A stretch of DNA of 64,000 nt from Thalassomonas viridans (GTDB lineage: Bacteria; Pseudomonadota; Gammaproteobacteria; Enterobacterales; Alteromonadaceae): the NCBI RefSeq assembly GCF_000948985.2, contig NZ_CP059734.1:558001-622000 (forward strand), read 5' to 3'. Of this stretch, positions 63,598 to 64,000 are shown in pieces; the stretch's first letter is position 1; each line of letters starts with the position of its first letter. The notes below the pieces were generated by a model that had not been told where the DNA came from, did not search any database, and saw nothing but the letters and a program-made list of their open reading frames with translations. A program made the translations under genes and the position numbers.

Positions 63598-64000
63598 TTA
63601 AAATAGCTTTCTGGGATCCCTGAAGGTCAGGTCAAAGCCGTCCAGGCGTTTGCCTAAGGCGTCAAAGTCGGTTATCTGGATGTGAGAGCGGTTGACTTTT
63701 ATTTGATGGGTACGTTCCAGCTCTTTCAGTGCCTCGTTAACCCGTGATCTGGATATGCCTGTCATGTTGCTTAGCTGAAACTGGGAAAGGTTGATGGGAA
63801 AGGTGCATTGTTGGTTGCTGCCCTGGTGCGCCGCGATGTCCAGCAGGATATACACCAGCCGGGTCATGATGCTTTCACCGGTGATCACTTGTGCCTGCAG
63901 CCACCTGGCTGAAATGTCAACACTGACATGCCAAAGCCATTTATAGGTTTCAACATATTTTTTGGCTGCTTTTTGGCAATCGGCCTTGGGGATGAATATT
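63598..64000 (-). CDS. Crp/Fnr-family regulator, C-terminal part (5' end outside window)
   Basis: About 133 codons are visible and the frame is open to the right edge. The dimerisation helix region (VETYKWLWHVSVDISARWL) is followed by the winged-helix domain with FQLSNMTGISRSRVNEALKE as recognition region. The N-terminal cyclic-nucleotide-binding-like sensor lies outside the window, so ligand and class cannot be told. Confidence 0.85.
   Translation of the reverse strand, partial: IFIPKADCQKAAKKYVETYKWLWHVSVDISARWLQAQVITGESIMTRLVYILLDIAAHQGSNQQCTFPINLSQFQLSNMTGISRSRVNEALKELERTHQIKVNRSHIQITDFDALGKRLDGFDLTFRDPRKLF

Overview
The window looks like chromosome of a marine gammaproteobacterium of the Alteromonadales/Colwelliaceae type (Thalassomonas-like). 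That assignment is inferred from gene style: a large NRPS cluster, a Caulobacter/Xanthomonas-type TonB receptor, glutathione-dependent formaldehyde oxidation, a CSS-EAL protein and an MSHA-like pilin. No rRNA or tRNA gene, CRISPR array or replication origin was recognised.

1-34.4 kb is a nonribosomal-peptide biosynthetic cluster. A carbamoyltransferase (minus strand, cut by the window edge) faces a long plus-strand gene series. First come tailoring or precursor genes: a saccharopine-dehydrogenase-like protein, an asparagine-synthetase-like ligase lacking the glutaminase cysteine, a transketolase split into two subunits, a secreted M1 metallopeptidase and two glycosyltransferases. Three NRPS proteins follow, with five C-A-T modules in total. 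Each carries a TubC-type N-terminal docking domain, and the last ends in a thioesterase. An export system comes next (HlyD/MacA-like adaptor, MacB-like ATPase, FtsX-type permease), then a 5-aminolevulinate-synthase-like PLP enzyme in which the residue that normally contacts the PLP ring nitrogen is Asn. The predicted product is a pentapeptide containing one Gln and probably one basic residue, possibly carbamoylated. The compound was not identified.

34.7-42.7 kb is an aminophosphonate-use locus. On the minus strand lie a TonB-dependent receptor, phosphonoacetaldehyde hydrolase (PhnX), an FAD-dependent amine oxidase that may replace the missing PhnW transaminase, and a GntR/HutC regulator. Divergent genes encode an AllA-like protein and a HAD phosphatase. 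Two copies of TGGTCTATACCA in the divergent promoter region are probable GntR operators.

42.8-44.9 kb holds a completely delimited IS66-family element: 1541 bp, perfect 15-bp inverted ends and an 8-bp target duplication. It splits a small gene whose two halves can be rejoined in frame. The transposase itself has an internal amber stop.

45-57.5 kb is mostly housekeeping and accessory genes: a DUF6351-like secreted protein, a DM13 protein, a LysR regulator facing an SMR transporter with a one-base frameshift in a T6 run, the formaldehyde pair frmA-frmB, small unknown genes, a lipoprotein, a secreted metallo-beta-lactamase-fold protein, and an AraC regulator facing a LysE exporter and a DUF488 protein.

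57.5-60.5 kb encodes an orphan type III secretion chaperone (CesT type) and a probable effector. The effector has a His/Cys pair arranged like the C80 self-processing cysteine protease domains of MARTX and clostridial toxins. A decayed duplicate of the effector's 3' end and a broken nitroreductase follow. The window ends with a CSS-EAL phosphodiesterase, a prepilin, a small unknown gene and the C-terminal part of a Crp/Fnr regulator.
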